Source: Paenibacillus methanolicus (GTDB lineage: Bacteria > Bacillota > Bacilli > Paenibacillales > Paenibacillaceae). Taken from it: a stretch of DNA of 64,000 bases. Under the pieces are notes generated by a model, which saw nothing but the letters and a program-made list of their open reading frames with translations, was not told the origin of the DNA and made no database searches. The translations under genes were made by a program, and so were the position numbers. Below are positions 52,701-61,400 of the stretch, one piece after another; position 1 is the first letter of the stretch; the number at the start of each line of letters is the position of its first letter. Location: positions 310,001-374,000 of the forward strand of contig NZ_VNHS01000011.1 in NCBI RefSeq assembly GCF_008124765.1, read 5' to 3'.

Positions 52701-53769
52701 CGGCGTGAAAATCGGCTTCATCGGCGTCGTAACGAACATTACGCCAACGATCGTAAAAGCCGAGAGCATCAAAGGCATTACGTTCGTCGAGCAAGCGCCT
52801 GTCGTGAACAAAGCGGTAGCCGAGCTGAAGGCGCAAGGCATCAAATCGATCGTCATCCTGGCGCACGACCCGTATGAAGGCAAAGCGGACGCGCCTACGG
52901 GCGAAGTCGTCGATCTCGCCAAAGCGGTAGATGACGAAGTCGACGTCATCTTCGCCGGCCACAACCATGGCGGCCTCAACCAAGTCATCGACGGCAAAAT
53001 CGTCGTCGAAGCCTTCTCCTACGGCACGGCATTCGCGGACATCGACCTGTCGATCGACCGCGCGACGAAGAACATCAACGTCGCGAAGTCCAAAGCCGAG
53101 ATCGTCGACGTGAAGCAGCAAGGCGTAACGCCGGATGCCGAGATTTCCGCGATGATCAAATCGTACCAAGAGAAGAATGCGCCGGTTATGAATGCACCGG
53201 TCGGCAAGTCTGCAGCCGCAATCACGCGCGAAGCGACGGCTGCCGGCGAATCCGCGCTCGGCAACCTGATCGCGGACGGCATGCGCGAGACGATGAAGAC
53301 GGACTTCGCGTTCATGAACTCCGGCGGTATCCGCAACGACCTGCCGCAAGGCAGCGTCACGTACGGCAACATGTTCAGCATCCAGCCATTCGGCAACGTG
53401 CTGATCAAGATGACGCTCACCGGCGCCCAAATGAAAGAGCTGATGAACCAGCAATGGGCAGGCACGTCCGCGAAGATCGGCCAAGTGTCCGGCTTCACGT
53501 ACAGCTATGACCTGAGCAAGCCGGTCGGCTCCCGCATCGTCGACATCAAGAAAGCCGACGGCACGGCGCTGAAGGACGACGCGACGTACACGATCGTTGT
53601 CAACGACTTCATGGCGACGGGCGGCGACGGCTACACGGTGCTGACGAAAGGCACGAACCGCGAAGCAGGTCCGGTGGACCTGGACGCGACGATCGCGTAC
53701 CTCAAATCCAAATTCGGCACGGCTGACATTACGGCTAAGACCGAAGGCCGCATTACCAAAATCGGCTAA
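49702..53769 (+). CDS. Secreted bifunctional nucleotidase (CpdB-like, SLH, UshA-like)
   Basis: A 1355-residue surface enzyme. A signal peptide (1-34) precedes a CpdB-like domain (about 40-640) with metal motifs D49-I-H-T-N, DNGDLIQG, GNHEFNYGLD and SHTHKVF plus NNYRAGGGGNFPG. Three SLH repeats follow (about 673-850), then a UshA-like 5'-nucleotidase (about 856-1355) with NDFHGQLD, HAGDAVGAS, GNHEFDRG, AGHNHGG, NSGGIRNDLPQG and NDFMATGGDGY. The two-domain nucleotidase resembles B. subtilis YfkN, but there SLH repeats are absent; here they sit between the enzymes instead of at an end. It should recover phosphate and nucleosides from extracellular nucleotides. Start ATG follows AAGGGAAGG. Confidence 0.9.
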   Translation: MQQPIKKRLSSMLATSLTFSLLALPFGGTFAEAADAGSTLKLRIMETTDIHTNIMNYDYYKDAAADTVGLARTSTVIKAARAEVKNSFLVDNGDLIQGTPLGTYKATVAPLKAGETHTVYKAMNQMGYDVATFGNHEFNYGLDYLGNAIKGANFPYVNANVYIDDKDSNPDNDVNKFEPYKIIEKKFVDESGKEQVVKIGVLGLVTPQITTWDKTWLEGKVIAKDIVATAEKFVPKLREAGADIIIAMTHSGFNASATANSMAEDAILPLSKVAGIDAITFSHTHKVFPAADVKALDALFKDASGNALPGVDNAKGTINGVPAVQAGYGGNNLGLIDLTLEKTDGKWKVATSQSSTRAIYDSVAKKPKVELDQAIVDAVKSDHEATIKYANSPIGTTTAPIHSYFALVQDDPSIQIVTNAQKAYVAAYVAKNLPQYKDTPILSVGAPFKAGRNGVEEFTEIKAGPLAIKSAGDLYLYDNTLKAILVKGSVVKEWLEMTAGKFNQIDPAKTEEQPLLNPQFQVYNFDVIDGVTYQVDVTKPAKYKIDGTISDASASRIVNLKYKGKALDPNQDFIVVTNNYRAGGGGNFPGVKGSQYIIDSPDENRQILMDYITAQKEINPTADNNWSIAPISGNVNVTFTSSPKGADYAKATTNITYTGKTDEKGFGIYSINLNKSFADVPASHWASASINKLAGKGIVTGKTETTFDPGASVTRAEFATLLAKALDLKATGKSSFKDVADGKWFTPYVTAAAENGLVSGVSKTEFAPDQTITREQMAVMAANALELQAKSELKADKAASISDSKAFSAWAKSAIDLVVDRGVMNGSAGAFKPQASTTRAEAAKVIDTLTTDISVQLLGINDFHGQLDYKKDVKDAAGKVTATLGGADYLATYLKQREATNPNTLLVHAGDAVGASAPVSALLRDEPTIDFLNRLGFDAGTLGNHEFDRGAAEALRLINGGKNPDTGADFAGANFPYVAANVIGADGKPLLDPYVVKEVGGVKIGFIGVVTNITPTIVKAESIKGITFVEQAPVVNKAVAELKAQGIKSIVILAHDPYEGKADAPTGEVVDLAKAVDDEVDVIFAGHNHGGLNQVIDGKIVVEAFSYGTAFADIDLSIDRATKNINVAKSKAEIVDVKQQGVTPDAEISAMIKSYQEKNAPVMNAPVGKSAAAITREATAAGESALGNLIADGMRETMKTDFAFMNSGGIRNDLPQGSVTYGNMFSIQPFGNVLIKMTLTGAQMKELMNQQWAGTSAKIGQVSGFTYSYDLSKPVGSRIVDIKKADGTALKDDATYTIVVNDFMATGGDGYTVLTKGTNREAGPVDLDATIAYLKSKFGTADITAKTEGRITKIG

Positions 53770-53798
53770 TACAGCCGCATCATTACGCTAAACGCACG

Positions 53799-53848
53799 AA
53801 ATCCCCGCAGGCAAGCTGGATGACTCCAGTCGCCTGCGGGGATTTTTT
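53799..53848 (+). terminator. Terminator of the nucleotidase gene
   Basis: AAATCCCCGCAGGC/GCCTGCGGGGATTT, with an inner CTGGA/TCCAG hairpin and six Ts. Confidence 0.93.
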
Positions 53849-53856
53849 AGCGAATG

Positions 53857-53906
53857 TTTAAATGCATTTAAGCTGCGTTTAATAGAAGACGGTTATGCTT
53901 TATACA
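53857..53906 (+). promoter_or_regulatory. Promoter region with three TTTAA repeats
   Basis: TTTAA occurs at 53857, 53867 and 53878, spaced 10 and 11 bp. The last can serve as a weak -35 with TATACA (53901-53906) at 17 bp. The spacing resembles PhoP-type direct repeats, but the hexamers are not the B. subtilis consensus. Confidence 0.4.
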
Positions 53907-54052
53907 TGGCCGCAGCGTAACTGAAACGGTTCGACCTCCTCGCCGTATAACCAAGCACTGCGCCTCCCTATAGATGTTCCCTGCGTTGAACACTCGAACA
54001 CGAACCATAACCGACAAGTTCTACATAAATCGAGAAGAAGGTGCTTGTACCG

Positions 54053-54475
54053 ATGAAATCCACAAGAATGATTATGGCCGCCTCTCTAGCAGCCGCCATC
54101 ACGCTCAGCAGCGGCTTGCTGTCCGACCGCGGTTACGCCGCCGTCTTGACGCCAACGCCGTTCAAGACGAAGCAATCCGGCCAGCCGAGCGCGCTGCTGC
54201 AGACGCAGCAAGCCGAGCAGCGTTTCCTGCAGGCGCTCGGCGCATCCTCGAGTGATGACGTGCGCGAAGCGCTCTATAACGGAAGCTCGCTGGCTGCGAT
54301 CGCGTCCCGCGGCGGCTCGAACGCCCAGCAGGTCGTCGATCTGCAGCTAAGCGAATTAGCGGAACAGCTCCGCCAGCGCTACGCTTCCGGCAACATTTCG
54401 CTTGCCCAGTACGAAGCGCATCTCGCCGAACTGCCGGAGATCGTAGCGGACAGCGTGTTCGCCAACTATGCCTAA
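54053..54475 (+). CDS. Small secreted helical protein, unknown function
   Basis: A 140-residue product with a signal peptide (1-31, ending YAA) and a helical Gln/Ala-rich mature part; the last 45 residues (LQLSELAEQLRQRYASGNISLAQYEAHLAELPEIVADSVF) resemble short helical hairpins. Start ATG 54053 follows GAAGAAGGTG; an in-frame GTG at 54041 is inside the ribosome site. No family recognised. It has a strong terminator. Confidence 0.75.
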   Translation: MKSTRMIMAASLAAAITLSSGLLSDRGYAAVLTPTPFKTKQSGQPSALLQTQQAEQRFLQALGASSSDDVREALYNGSSLAAIASRGGSNAQQVVDLQLSELAEQLRQRYASGNISLAQYEAHLAELPEIVADSVFANYA

Positions 54476-54521
54476 ACACGAACACGCCCTCCACAGAATC
54501 ATGCAGACAATGACGAGCGGC

Positions 54522-54579
54522 AAAAAGCGGCTATTCCATCCGCCCGGTCGGGCCACGATTCGGAATAGCCGCTTTTTTT
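54522..54579 (+). terminator. Terminator of the small secreted gene
   Basis: AAAAGCGGCTATTCC/GGAATAGCCGCTTTT, 15 bp, with a GCCCGG/CGGGC inner hairpin and seven Ts. Confidence 0.93.
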
Positions 54580-54677
54580 CATGCTCATTTACCTGCGTTC
54601 TTCGTTCACCATAAATTAAAGCCCTCAAGACCGCATCATCGCGGCGCTGAAGGCTTTGTTCCCCTTACTGTTCATTG

Positions 54678-55142
54678 CTACTGTTTCGTTCGACCCGCAT
54701 CGGCTTCCGACTTTCCGCCCGCGGCGCAGGCCGGACATGTCCCATAAAACTCCAACCGAACGAAATCCACCTGGTAGCCCTGCTCCGCATGCAGCATATA
54801 CTGCAGCTGATGGGCATCCTTCACGTCCACGTCGTAAATCTCCCCGCACGATTTGCAATTGAAATGCGCATGCTCCTCCTGCGTCAGCTCGAAGTGGCTG
54901 GACCGATCGCCGTACGTAAGCTCGTTCACGAGCCCTAAGTCCTTCAGCATCTTCAGCGTGCTATACACCGTCGTCTGGCTGACATAGGGGAATTTCTTCG
55001 ACATGAGCGAATACACTTGCTCGGCCGTCGGATGCGACAATTGATATAACAGCGTAATGACCTCAACCCGTTGGGGAGTGAGGCGCAGCCCTTTCTCTTT
55101 CAGCCGTTCGAGAACGGCTTCCATGTCCATCGGCTCGTTCAT
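54678..55142 (-). CDS. perR: Fur-family regulator, PerR type
   Basis: A 154-residue metal-dependent repressor. The winged helix region reads LRLTPQRVEVITLLYQLSHPTAEQVYSLMSKKFPYVSQTTVYSTLKML; the C-terminal domain has the structural zinc cysteines CKSCG and CPAC and the regulatory site in SSHFELTQEEHAHFNC, with His/Asp positions consistent with PerR. Start ATG 55142 follows GGGGGAG; an upstream frame lacks a site. A 7-1-7 box lies upstream, and it is next to katA with its own PerR box, which favours PerR over Fur or Zur. Confidence 0.8.
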   Translation of the reverse strand: MNEPMDMEAVLERLKEKGLRLTPQRVEVITLLYQLSHPTAEQVYSLMSKKFPYVSQTTVYSTLKMLKDLGLVNELTYGDRSSHFELTQEEHAHFNCKSCGEIYDVDVKDAHQLQYMLHAEQGYQVDFVRLEFYGTCPACAAGGKSEADAGRTKQ

Positions 55143-55203
55143 TGCAGCTCCCCCTTTCTCCTGATTTATATTCAGTATACGCATTTGTAAAGTTAATATC
55201 AAT

Positions 55204-55218
55204 TGATAACAATTATAA
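55204..55218 (-). promoter_or_regulatory. PerR/Fur box upstream of perR
   Basis: TGATAACAATTATAA fits the PerR consensus TTATAATnATTATAA with two mismatches, about 60 bp before the start; indicates autoregulation. Confidence 0.72.
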
Positions 55219-55280
55219 TCAAAAAGTCAATGTTGCCCGTAACGCGCGCGCAATCGCTTGAGCGGTATCCTTGAAACGAC

Positions 55281-55322
55281 AAAGCCGCGTCTTCCTGTAC
55301 GTACAGTTTGACGCGGCTTTTC
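55281..55322 (-). terminator. Terminator of katA
   Basis: AAAGCCGCGTC/GACGCGGCTTT with an inner CTGTACGTACAG palindrome. Confidence 0.78.
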
Positions 55323-55350
55323 GGTTCAATCGGGAGTTAAGCTGCGAGCC

Positions 55351-56808
55351 TTATTCGCCTTGCGGCGCCGGCAGTCCGAGACCTTCCGCCACGCGGCGTC
55401 CGTACTCCGGATCCGCTTTGTAGAAGTGGCCGATCTGACGAATCTTGATGTCGTCGCGCTCAACCGGCTTCATGGCGCCGACGATCGTGTCGATCAGATA
55501 CGCGCGCTCCGGCTCGCTCATCAGACGGTACAGATCGCCTGCTTGCGTGTAGTGGTCGTTGTGATCATAGGCCACGCTGTCCGCGTTGCCAGTGACAGGG
55601 AACGCCGAGATGCGGTGCTGCGGTGCTTCCGTCGGTCCGCCGAAGCTGTTCGGCTCATAGTAGACGCCCGAGCCGCCGTTGTTGTCCGGACGCATCGCGC
55701 CGTCGCGCTGGTTGTTGTGTACCGGGCATTGCGGCTTGTTGATCGGCAGCGCGTTGTGGTTCGCTCCTACCCGGTAGCGATGCGCATCGGCGTAGGCGAA
55801 CAGGCGGCCTTGCAGCATTTTGTCCGGGGAAGCCTCGATGCCAGGCACGAAGTTGCCCGGCGACAGCGTCACTTGCTCGACTTCGGCGAAGTAATTCTCC
55901 GGATTGCGGTCAAGCACCATGCGGCCGACTTCGATCAGCGGATAGTCCTTCTGCGACCATACTTTCGTCACGTCGAACGGATCGAACCGGTACGTATCGG
56001 CATCCGCAAGCGGCATGATTTGCACGTACAGCTTCCAAGCCGGGAATTCGCCGCGTTCGATTGCGCGGAACAGATCTTCCGTATGATAGTCCGGATTGTC
56101 GCCTGCAATTTGCGCCGCCAGCTTCGGATCCAGGTTGCGGACGCCTTGCTCCGTCTTGAAGTGGTATTTCACCCATACGCCTTCGCCTTGCTCGTTCACC
56201 CATTTAAAGGTATGGCTGCCGAAACCGTGCATATGTCTAAGAGTAGCCGGGATACCGCGGTCGGACATCAGAATCGTCACTTGGTGGAGCGATTCCGGCG
56301 AGAGCGACCAGAAGTCCCATACCGCGTTCGGGTTCTTGAGATGCGTCTGCGGGTGGCGTTTCTGCGTGTGGATGAAGTCCGGGAACTTGATCGCGTCGCG
56401 AATGAAGAACACCGGCGTATTGTTGCCTACCAGGTCATAGTTGCCTTCTTCGGTGTAGAACTTCACGGCGAAGCCGCGCGGGTCGCGAACCGTATCGGCC
56501 GAGCCCAGTTCGCCCGCTACCGTCGAGAAGCGGATGAACATCGGCGTGCGTTTGCCGACTTCCGACAGGAATGCGGCTTTCGTATATTGGGAAACATCGT
56601 TCGTTACATCGAAATAACCGTGCGCTCCTGCGCCTTTCGCGTGCACGACGCGTTCCGGAACGCGCTCGCGGTTGAAATGCGCCAGTTTCTCGAGAAGATG
56701 GATGTCCTGAATGAGTACCGGTCCGCGCTGTCCCGCTGTCAAGGAGTTCTGGTTGTCGCCAACGGGAGCGCCCGTGCTTGTCGTCAAGTAGTTCTTGTCT
56801 GCCGTCAT
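55351..56808 (-). CDS. katA: Monofunctional catalase KatA
   Basis: A 485-residue small-subunit haem catalase. It has the distal His region [14 protein letters not shown] (His near 56), the conserved Asn in [23 protein letters not shown], the proximal haem Tyr in [17 protein letters not shown], and the NADPH-binding region. Length and motifs are those of clade-3 catalases. GAGGTGAT precedes the ATG. A near-consensus PerR box at 56885-56899 makes it peroxide-inducible. It protects against hydrogen peroxide in the cytoplasm. Confidence 0.95.
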   Translation of the reverse strand: MTADKNYLTTSTGAPVGDNQNSLTAGQRGPVLIQDIHLLEKLAHFNRERVPERVVHAKGAGAHGYFDVTNDVSQYTKAAFLSEVGKRTPMFIRFSTVAGELGSADTVRDPRGFAVKFYTEEGNYDLVGNNTPVFFIRDAIKFPDFIHTQKRHPQTHLKNPNAVWDFWSLSPESLHQVTILMSDRGIPATLRHMHGFGSHTFKWVNEQGEGVWVKYHFKTEQGVRNLDPKLAAQIAGDNPDYHTEDLFRAIERGEFPAWKLYVQIMPLADADTYRFDPFDVTKVWSQKDYPLIEVGRMVLDRNPENYFAEVEQVTLSPGNFVPGIEASPDKMLQGRLFAYADAHRYRVGANHNALPINKPQCPVHNNQRDGAMRPDNNGGSGVYYEPNSFGGPTEAPQHRISAFPVTGNADSVAYDHNDHYTQAGDLYRLMSEPERAYLIDTIVGAMKPVERDDIKIRQIGHFYKADPEYGRRVAEGLGLPAPQGE

Positions 56809-56884
56809 CGTAAGATCACCTCATAATGTGTTGTTGGGCTTATGAGGATATGATAACACTTCTCAAGGAAATATCAATACTTTT

Positions 56885-56899
56885 TTATAATTATTATTA
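56885..56899 (-). promoter_or_regulatory. PerR box upstream of katA
   Basis: TTATAATTATTATTA differs from the PerR consensus TTATAATnATTATAA in one base, 77 bp before the start. Confidence 0.88.
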
Positions 56900-56985
56900 T
56901 TTAGAACTTATTCTATGTAATTCGACGGGAACTTGCATCGGCATTTCGACCGGCGGAGGCAGCTAGCGGTCGGCTAGCGGTCGGC

Positions 56986-57017
56986 AAAAAGCCGATCCCA
57001 CGGAGGATCGGCTTTTT
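56986..57017 (-). terminator. Terminator of the TetR-exporter operon
   Basis: AAAAAGCCGATCC/GGATCGGCTTTTT, 13 bp with a 6-nt loop. A direct repeat CTAGCGGTCGG occurs twice at 56962-56983. Confidence 0.9.
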
Positions 57018-57024
57018 GCGTTGC

Positions 57025-57621
57025 TTATGAAGGCCGCGCCGGGAAGAGCGGCGCGATGAACGAACGGACGTAATGCGCCGCGATCTGCTCGCCGGTATAC
57101 CCTTTGTCGTCGAAATGGACGAGCAGCTCCGGCGAGAGCGAAGCCGCGATCAAGCTGGCCGTGAAGGCCGGATCGACCGAGAGGAGCTCCCCTTTCGCCG
57201 CCGCCTCTTCCAACAGCTGACGGATCGCGCCGACCATAAAGACGAACGGCGGCAGCTCGAACGGGTTCACCTTCATGTCCTTCAGCTTGCCGGAGCGGAA
57301 CAGCTCCTTCATCCATGCGACATCGGCATGGCAGAACAGGATCTGCTTCGTCATGATGCCGGATAATCGTTCCAATGCCGGCGCTTCGGCGTGCGCGGCC
57401 AAATAGGCGCTCACTTCATCAATGAAGCCGTCGATCTTCGACTGCATGATCGACATGCACAGGTTGCTCTTGCTCGGATAGCGGCGGTACAGCGTGCCTT
57501 GACCCACGCCTGCCGCCTTTGCCACCTGATGCATGCTCACCGCCTCAACGCCATGTTCGGCGAATAACCCTTGGGCCTTCCGCAAAATTTGCGCGCCCAG
57601 TTCATCGTTACCGCTGGTCAT
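57025..57621 (-). CDS. TetR-family repressor of the adjacent exporter
   Basis: A 198-residue regulator. The N-terminal helix-turn-helix is VEAVSMHQVAKAAGVGQGTLYRRYPSKSNLCMSIM (about 24-58), with the usual GTLYRRY recognition helix. The C-terminal helical part binds an unknown inducer. It starts 30 bp after the exporter stop, so it is the second gene of the operon. Twin palindromes at the operon promoter (59159-59206) are its likely target. Confidence 0.9.
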   Translation of the reverse strand: MTSGNDELGAQILRKAQGLFAEHGVEAVSMHQVAKAAGVGQGTLYRRYPSKSNLCMSIMQSKIDGFIDEVSAYLAAHAEAPALERLSGIMTKQILFCHADVAWMKELFRSGKLKDMKVNPFELPPFVFMVGAIRQLLEEAAAKGELLSVDPAFTASLIAASLSPELLVHFDDKGYTGEQIAAHYVRSFIAPLFPARPS

Positions 57622-57651
57622 AGGCCAACTTCCTCCTTGAAGGAAAAACGC

Positions 57652-59127
57652 TTAAGCTGCCTGTTTGGCCTGCTCTTCGGGTGCTTTGGTCGGTTTGATG
57701 AAGAATCCGATGACGAGCGCGGCAATGGAGATGATGAACGCCAACGTGAAGGCGTCGTCCATGCCCGCCACCGTCGCTTGGACGATGTCTTGCGGCGTCG
57801 GAGCCGCAGGGTTATCCACCCCGCCGAGATACTCTTTCGTACCGGACGTCATGACGCTGATGAACAACGCCGTGCCGATCGCGCCGGCTACCTGCTGCAG
57901 CGTGTTCATGATCGCCGTGCCGTGCGGATACAGGCTGCGCGGCAGCTGATTCAGCGCCGTCGTCTGCGCCGGCATCATGACCAGCGAAATGCCGACCATC
58001 ATGATGATGTTGACGGCGATAACGTGCCCGCGGCTCCATTCGGACGTGATGCCGGTGAACAGCCATACGGAAAGCACGATCAGAATCAGACCCGGGATGA
58101 CGAGCACGCGCGGTCCGAATTTATCGAACAGTTTGCCCGATACCGGTGCCATAATCCCGTTCACGATACCGCCCGGCATCATCGTCAGACCCGCCGCGAA
58201 CGCGGACATGAGCAGCACGTTTTGCAGATAGAGCGGCATGATGATCATCGTCGAGAACAACGTCATCATCATAACAAGCATGAGGATCGTCACAAGCGAG
58301 AACATCGGGAATTTGAAGGCGCGCAGGTCGAGGATCGGCTCCTTGACCACCAACTGACGCCAGACGAACAGCAGGAGGCCGATGATGCCCGCGATGAGCG
58401 CCAGATACACCTCTTGCTCATGCCAGCCAACCTCGCCGGATTTACTGAAGCTGTACACCAAGCCGCCGAAGCCGATCGTCGAGAGTAGAATCGACAGGAT
58501 GTCGACCTTCGGACGCGTCAGTTCGGATACGTTCTTCAAATACGCGAAGGCAAAAATAATCGAGAACGCCGCCAGCGGAATAACGGAGTAGAACAGCCAA
58601 CGCCAGTCGAGCTGCTCGATGAGCAAGCCGGCCAGCGTCGGGCCGATCGCCGGGCCGAACATGATAACCAGACCGATCATGCCCATCGCGCCGCCGCGCT
58701 GTTCAGGCGGGTATATCGCGAGAATCGTGTTCATCATGACCGGAAGCATAAGCCCGGTACCGAGCGCCTGGATAATGCGGCCGATCAGCAGCATCTCGAA
58801 CGATGGCGCGATGCCGCATATGACCGTGCCGACCAAGAACAAAATCATGGCCGATAGAAACATTTGCCGGGTCGTAAACCACAGCTGCAGCAGCGCCGTG
58901 ACCGGTACGAGGATACCGATAACGAGCATATAGGCCGTGGACAGCCATTGGATCGTAGCCGGCGATACGGCGAATTCGATCATGAGGTCCGGGAAGGCGA
59001 TGTTCAGCAGCGTTTCGTTCAAAATCGCCACGAACGCGCCGATAACGAGGGCCGCGACGATCGGGCCTCTCTTAATGCCGCTCAAATCGAGATTCGAAGC
59101 GGTTGATTCTGCGCCTGCAGGGTTCAA
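57652..59127 (-). CDS. DHA2-family MFS exporter
   Basis: A 491-residue 14-helix exporter closely resembling the one at 19915-21405 (LNIAFPDLMIEFAVSPATIQWLSTAYMLVIGILVP, IGRIIQALGTGLMLPVMMN). I place the start at TTG 59127, 8 nt after AGAGGAGGAAC; the open frame extends upstream through the promoter and operators, which cannot be coding. First gene of the operon exporter-tetR. Substrate unknown. Confidence 0.9.
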   Translation of the reverse strand: MNPAGAESTASNLDLSGIKRGPIVAALVIGAFVAILNETLLNIAFPDLMIEFAVSPATIQWLSTAYMLVIGILVPVTALLQLWFTTRQMFLSAMILFLVGTVICGIAPSFEMLLIGRIIQALGTGLMLPVMMNTILAIYPPEQRGGAMGMIGLVIMFGPAIGPTLAGLLIEQLDWRWLFYSVIPLAAFSIIFAFAYLKNVSELTRPKVDILSILLSTIGFGGLVYSFSKSGEVGWHEQEVYLALIAGIIGLLLFVWRQLVVKEPILDLRAFKFPMFSLVTILMLVMMMTLFSTMIIMPLYLQNVLLMSAFAAGLTMMPGGIVNGIMAPVSGKLFDKFGPRVLVIPGLILIVLSVWLFTGITSEWSRGHVIAVNIIMMVGISLVMMPAQTTALNQLPRSLYPHGTAIMNTLQQVAGAIGTALFISVMTSGTKEYLGGVDNPAAPTPQDIVQATVAGMDDAFTLAFIISIAALVIGFFIKPTKAPEEQAKQAA

Positions 59128-59158
59128 GCTTGGTTCCTCCTCTATGTAGCGCCCGAAT

Positions 59159-59243
59159 GCGGACAATTGTCCGCAACGCGCAAAAAATGATCGGACAATT
59201 GTCCGATAGACCGAGTGTAGCAGAGCGCCGGATTCGATGTCAA
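59159..59243 (-). promoter_or_regulatory. Promoter and twin TetR operators
   Basis: Minus-strand TTGACA (59238-59243), 18-bp spacer, TACACT (59214-59219). Downstream lie GCGGACAATTGTCCGC (59159-59174) and TCGGACAATTGTCCGA (59191-59206), both perfect 16-bp palindromes, 32 bp centre to centre, near the start site and ahead of the ribosome site. Confidence 0.9.
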
Positions 59244-59351
59244 AACAAATTTGCGTAAATATGGCCTTGAATATGCGGCCAAGCGTGCCGTTTTTCATGG
59301 TAAATTCGAACATACCGGCCAGGAACGCGACATAATGATCACTTCCGTCGT

Positions 59352-59393
59352 CCGAAAACAAATCCGGCGACGCTTCTGCAGCGCCGCCGGATT
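59352..59393 (-). terminator. Terminator of deoR-deoC
   Basis: AATCCGGCG/CGCCGGATT stem, then TTTGTTTTC on the minus strand. Confidence 0.85.
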
Positions 59394-59403
59394 CTCCCGC
59401 TTC

Positions 59404-60084
59404 TTAGTACCCTTCGCCTTGCAGCCCTTTCACGATCGCAACGCTCGCGCTCGCGCCGATACGCGTCGCGCCCGCTTCGATCATCGCCTGCACCGTCTCC
59501 AGGTTGCGCACGCCGCCGGATGCTTTGACGCCAATATCGGGACCGACCGTCTTGCGCATTAGGGCGATGTCGGCCGCCGTCGCGCCGCCGGGCCCGAAGC
59601 CCGTGGACGTCTTCACGAAGTCCGCGCCGGCTTTCACGCACAGTTCGCACGCTTTCACCTTCTCCTCGTCGGTCAGCAGACCCGTCTCCAGAATAACCTT
59701 CAACACCGCGCGACCTTTGCATGCCGCCGCCACGGAGGCTACGTCGCGCTTGACCTCCTCGTATAAACCGGATTTGAGGGCGCCAACGTTCAACACCATA
59801 TCGACTTCCGTTGCGCCTGCCGCGATCGCGTCGCTCGCTTCCAGCGTCTTGGCGATCGTCGTGGAGGCGCCGAGCGGGAAGCCGACTACGGTCGTAATGC
59901 CTACGTTCGTGCCCGATAGTTCCGAAGCCGCCGCGCTCACCCAGTAAGGGTTCACGCATACCGTCGCGAAGCCGTATTCTTTCGCCTCTTGGCATAGCGC
60001 GATGACGGCTTCTTTCGTGCTTTCGGGCTTAAGCAGCGTATGGTCAAAGTAGGAAGCCAGCTCCTGCTGCGAATAAGTGGTCAT
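59404..60084 (-). CDS. deoC: Deoxyribose-phosphate aldolase DeoC
   Basis: A 226-residue TIM-barrel aldolase splitting 2-deoxyribose-5-phosphate into glyceraldehyde-3-phosphate and acetaldehyde. The Schiff-base Lys is in [15 protein letters not shown] (about 157); the second active lysine is in [10 protein letters not shown]; the Asp of [14 protein letters not shown] is present. The start is 2 bp from the deoR stop, so the two form an operon for deoxynucleoside use. Confidence 0.95.
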   Translation of the reverse strand: MTTYSQQELASYFDHTLLKPESTKEAVIALCQEAKEYGFATVCVNPYWVSAAASELSGTNVGITTVVGFPLGASTTIAKTLEASDAIAAGATEVDMVLNVGALKSGLYEEVKRDVASVAAACKGRAVLKVILETGLLTDEEKVKACELCVKAGADFVKTSTGFGPGGATAADIALMRKTVGPDIGVKASGGVRNLETVQAMIEAGATRIGASASVAIVKGLQGEGY

Positions 60085-60086
60085 GG

Positions 60087-61070
60087 TTAAATTTCTCCTT
60101 TGGATGAATTGGACTCGTCCTGCGAGCCATCTAACAAATAAGCGGCGGTAATATGGTCGGTAATCAGCACGTTCGTATAGCCGCCCCGCAGCGCGCCGCG
60201 AATGCCGCTTACTTTGCGGGCGCCGCCGGCCACGAGAATAGACTGCTCCTTGTACCGCAGCTCCTCAAGGTCGATGCCGATCGTGCGCTGGCTCAGCTCT
60301 TCGGAGCATAGCTTGCCCTCCGCATCGATATACCGGGAGCAAATATCGCCCGCTCCCCGCTCGTAGATGAGCGCCAGCTCGTCTTCCGTGAAGTAATCCG
60401 CGCGAATCAGAACGGAATCATCCGTCGGCGCGCCTACCGTCACGACCGCGATATTCGATCGTTTGCCCAGCTCCAGAATGCCCTGGATATGCCGGTCCGA
60501 TTCGATCGTTTGCTTCACGACCGGATGATCCACGATCGCCGGAAGCGGGATGAAGTAAGGCACGGTATGGAATGCCTTGCCGAACAGGTGGATGATTTCG
60601 TGCGCGTACGTATTCGTCTCCGAATGGCTGACGCCGCCGTTCAGCTGCACGACCTTCACGTCTTTCACGTGCTTGTCCTTCAGGTTCAACGCCACTTCAT
60701 ACAGCGTTGTCCCCCATGTCGCCGCGATAATATCGCCGTCTTTCACCGTGTCGTGCACATAATCGGCGGCCGCCTCGCCCAAGTACTTCTTCACGATCCC
60801 ATCTTCGTATTGCGGGACCGTCACCACGATGGCTTTCTTGAGCCCGAATGCCCGCTCCAGCTGCTCCGCCAGCATGACGCTGCTCTCCCGCGGATCGTGA
60901 ATCGTGATCTGGACATACCCGTCATCCTTGGCCTGCTGCAGAAAACGAGACACCGTCGGGCGCGACACCCCGAACAACCGGGCGATCTCCTGCTGGCTGT
61001 AATCCAGCTGATAGTACATACGGGCCGCATCGATCATTTTGGCCAGCTTCTCTTCCGCGCGCTCTTCCAT
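60087..61070 (-). CDS. deoR: Deoxyribonucleoside regulator DeoR (SorC family)
   Basis: A 327-residue repressor with an N-terminal helix-turn-helix ([33 protein letters not shown]) and a SorC-type sugar-phosphate-binding domain, as in B. subtilis DeoR, which responds to deoxyribose-5-phosphate. I choose ATG 61070 (MEERAEEK, after GGTGG); a TTG at 61100 lies upstream. deoC follows at once; nupC and pdp, part of the Bacillus operon, are not here. Confidence 0.88.
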   Translation of the reverse strand: MEERAEEKLAKMIDAARMYYQLDYSQQEIARLFGVSRPTVSRFLQQAKDDGYVQITIHDPRESSVMLAEQLERAFGLKKAIVVTVPQYEDGIVKKYLGEAAADYVHDTVKDGDIIAATWGTTLYEVALNLKDKHVKDVKVVQLNGGVSHSETNTYAHEIIHLFGKAFHTVPYFIPLPAIVDHPVVKQTIESDRHIQGILELGKRSNIAVVTVGAPTDDSVLIRADYFTEDELALIYERGAGDICSRYIDAEGKLCSEELSQRTIGIDLEELRYKEQSILVAGGARKVSGIRGALRGGYTNVLITDHITAAYLLDGSQDESNSSKGEI

Positions 61071-61400
61071 GTCGACCACCGCCGTTATTGTTCTTGACAA
61101 ACGTACATTTGAAAATAATCATTCGTTCATCATCTATTGTACAAAGGTGCTCCTTGGAAAGCAACTCGTATATGCGCCGACCGCTCGCAAGCCCACCAAC
61201 TCGTTCGATGGAATTATTAAACATAAAATCATGCTATGTTTCACCATAAACCGAACGTTTTAGTGTAATATCAGCAAGAAGTCTGACGATACTAGGCCGA
61301 TAATTGCGTTATAATAGAGCAATTCAAAGCAGTACCAATAATATTCCCATACATAAAACCATTATATCCCATTAATTCACGACGAATCGGAGCGATACGC
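61071..61400. other. Intergenic region between deoR and the divergent MFS gene
   Basis: A perfect TATAAT (61310-61315) lacks a clear -35 and may serve the plus-strand MFS gene. On the minus strand TTGTAC (about 61137-61142) could be the deoR -35. No clear DeoR palindrome is seen. Confidence 0.45.

Noticed and set aside
50410-53484. A 1024-codon minus-strand frame inside the nucleotidase gene
   Set aside because: Antisense to a well-conserved enzyme; produced by strong codon bias, not real.
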